Positions 14,131-14,257 of a stretch of DNA of 14,257 nucleotides are shown here, piece after piece. A program made the translations under genes and the position numbers. Within the stretch, counting starts at the first letter, position 1. The number at the start of each line of letters is the position of its first letter. The stretch comes from an uncultured Actinomycetes bacterium (GTDB lineage: Bacteria > Actinomycetota > Actinomycetes > S36-B12), in the NCBI GenBank assembly GCA_903848435.1, contig CAINGG010000408.1, forward strand, positions 1 through 14,257. Direction: 5' to 3'. The notes under the pieces are model-generated. The model saw only the letters and a list, made by a program, of their open reading frames with translations. It was not told where the DNA came from and ran no database searches.

Positions 14131-14136
14131 TACGCT
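14131..14136 (+). promoter_or_regulatory. Likely -10 element (TACGCT) ahead of the dehydratase gene
   Basis: TACGCT matches TANNNT and is identical to the hexamer before the FAD oxidase. The block TACGCTGCGTGCGTG (14131-14145) differs at only two bases from the amine oxidase promoter/start block. By the same geometry the transcript would begin at the GTG at 14143. A TTGACC at 14113-14118 is only 12 bases upstream, too close to be a standard -35. Confidence 0.5.
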
Positions 14137-14142
14137 GCGTGC

Positions 14143-14166
14143 GTGCCCGTGGATCGTGCCCTGTGA
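14143..14166 (+). CDS. Possible 7-codon leaderless mini-ORF (MPVDRAL)
   Basis: GTG at 14143 lies 6 bases after the -10 candidate, where a leaderless transcript would start, and opens a frame of seven codons ending in TGA at 14164-14166. That stop overlaps the GTG start of the dehydratase gene as GTGA, a standard layout for translational coupling. The dehydratase start itself has no good ribosome site, which would fit coupling. A sequence error joining the two frames, or direct initiation at 14163, are alternatives. Confidence 0.3.
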   Translation: MPVDRAL

Positions 14167-14257
14167 CCGCCCCGGCTGCGCTGGTCTTCGGCGTCAGCGG
14201 GCAGGACGGTCCCTGGGTGGCGCGAGAGCTCGATGCTGCGGGCTACGTGGTCCATGG
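14163..14257 (+). CDS. gmd: GDP-mannose 4,6-dehydratase-like protein, N-terminal fragment (cut by window end)
   Basis: The 31 visible codons read GTG-start then ALVFGVSGQDGPWVARELDAAGYVVH. This is the N-terminal Rossmann strand and G-x-x-G-Q-D-G loop of the short-chain dehydrogenase/epimerase family. The specific GQDG and the closing G-Y-x-V-H-G are those of GDP-D-mannose 4,6-dehydratase, which makes the precursor of GDP-fucose, GDP-rhamnose and related deoxysugars for surface polysaccharides. Other NAD-dependent sugar-nucleotide epimerases cannot be fully excluded from so short a piece. The start at 14163 is chosen because the family motif begins about five residues later. An in-frame GTG at 14139 would add eight residues but is too near the -10 hexamer. 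It may open a cell-surface sugar cluster beyond the window. Confidence 0.7.
   Translation, partial: MTAPAALVFGVSGQDGPWVARELDAAGYVVH

Noticed and set aside
1..14257. tRNA/rRNA genes, insertion-sequence ends, CRISPR arrays, riboswitches
   Set aside because: Looked for on both strands; no cloverleaf, direct-repeat/spacer series, terminal inverted repeats with transposase, or riboswitch-like leader was found by eye.

Overview
The window is GC-rich and tightly packed. Its strong GGAGG-type ribosome sites, GTG starts, leaderless-looking promoters, Tat-type flavoenzyme, lipoprotein and DUF5302-like small protein all point to an actinomycete-type bacterium (Actinomycetota). Genus and species cannot be read from it. 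No RNA genes, insertion sequences, CRISPR arrays or phage genes are visible, and the content looks chromosomal.

Left part (1-7009), single genes in alternating directions: the 3' end of a low-specificity threonine aldolase (+); a ten-helix EamA/DMT permease (-); a Tat-exported FAD oxidase of the berberine-bridge type (+); a Lys/Ala-rich DUF5302-like small protein (-); a DUF6790-like membrane protein (-); a flavin monoamine oxidase (+); an atypical AroE/shikimate dehydrogenase-like enzyme (-); and a ProC-like NAD(P) oxidoreductase (+). All four convergent junctions have overlapping stop ends. Several genes lack a ribosome site and instead carry a TANNNT-like hexamer exactly 12 to 7 bases before the start codon, the expected layout for leaderless mRNAs.

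Right part (7003-14052), a complete LivFGHM-type (HAAT family) ABC importer. On the minus strand the order is livF, livG, an AMP-forming acyl-CoA synthetase, livH, livM, with overlaps or a 1-base gap between every pair. The substrate-binding lipoprotein is transcribed divergently from livF and ends in a very strong rho-independent terminator. The embedded CoA ligase suggests that the imported solute is a carboxylic acid activated to its CoA thioester on entry, rather than a branched-chain amino acid. This is inferred from context.

Right edge (14131-14257): a likely leaderless promoter, a possible 7-codon leader reading frame, and the first 31 codons of a GDP-mannose 4,6-dehydratase-like gene cut by the window end.

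No wholly new system is evident. The points most worth following are the shared promoter/start module, the mini-ORF before the dehydratase, the ligase inside the importer operon, and the AroE-like enzyme lacking the usual shikimate-binding serines.
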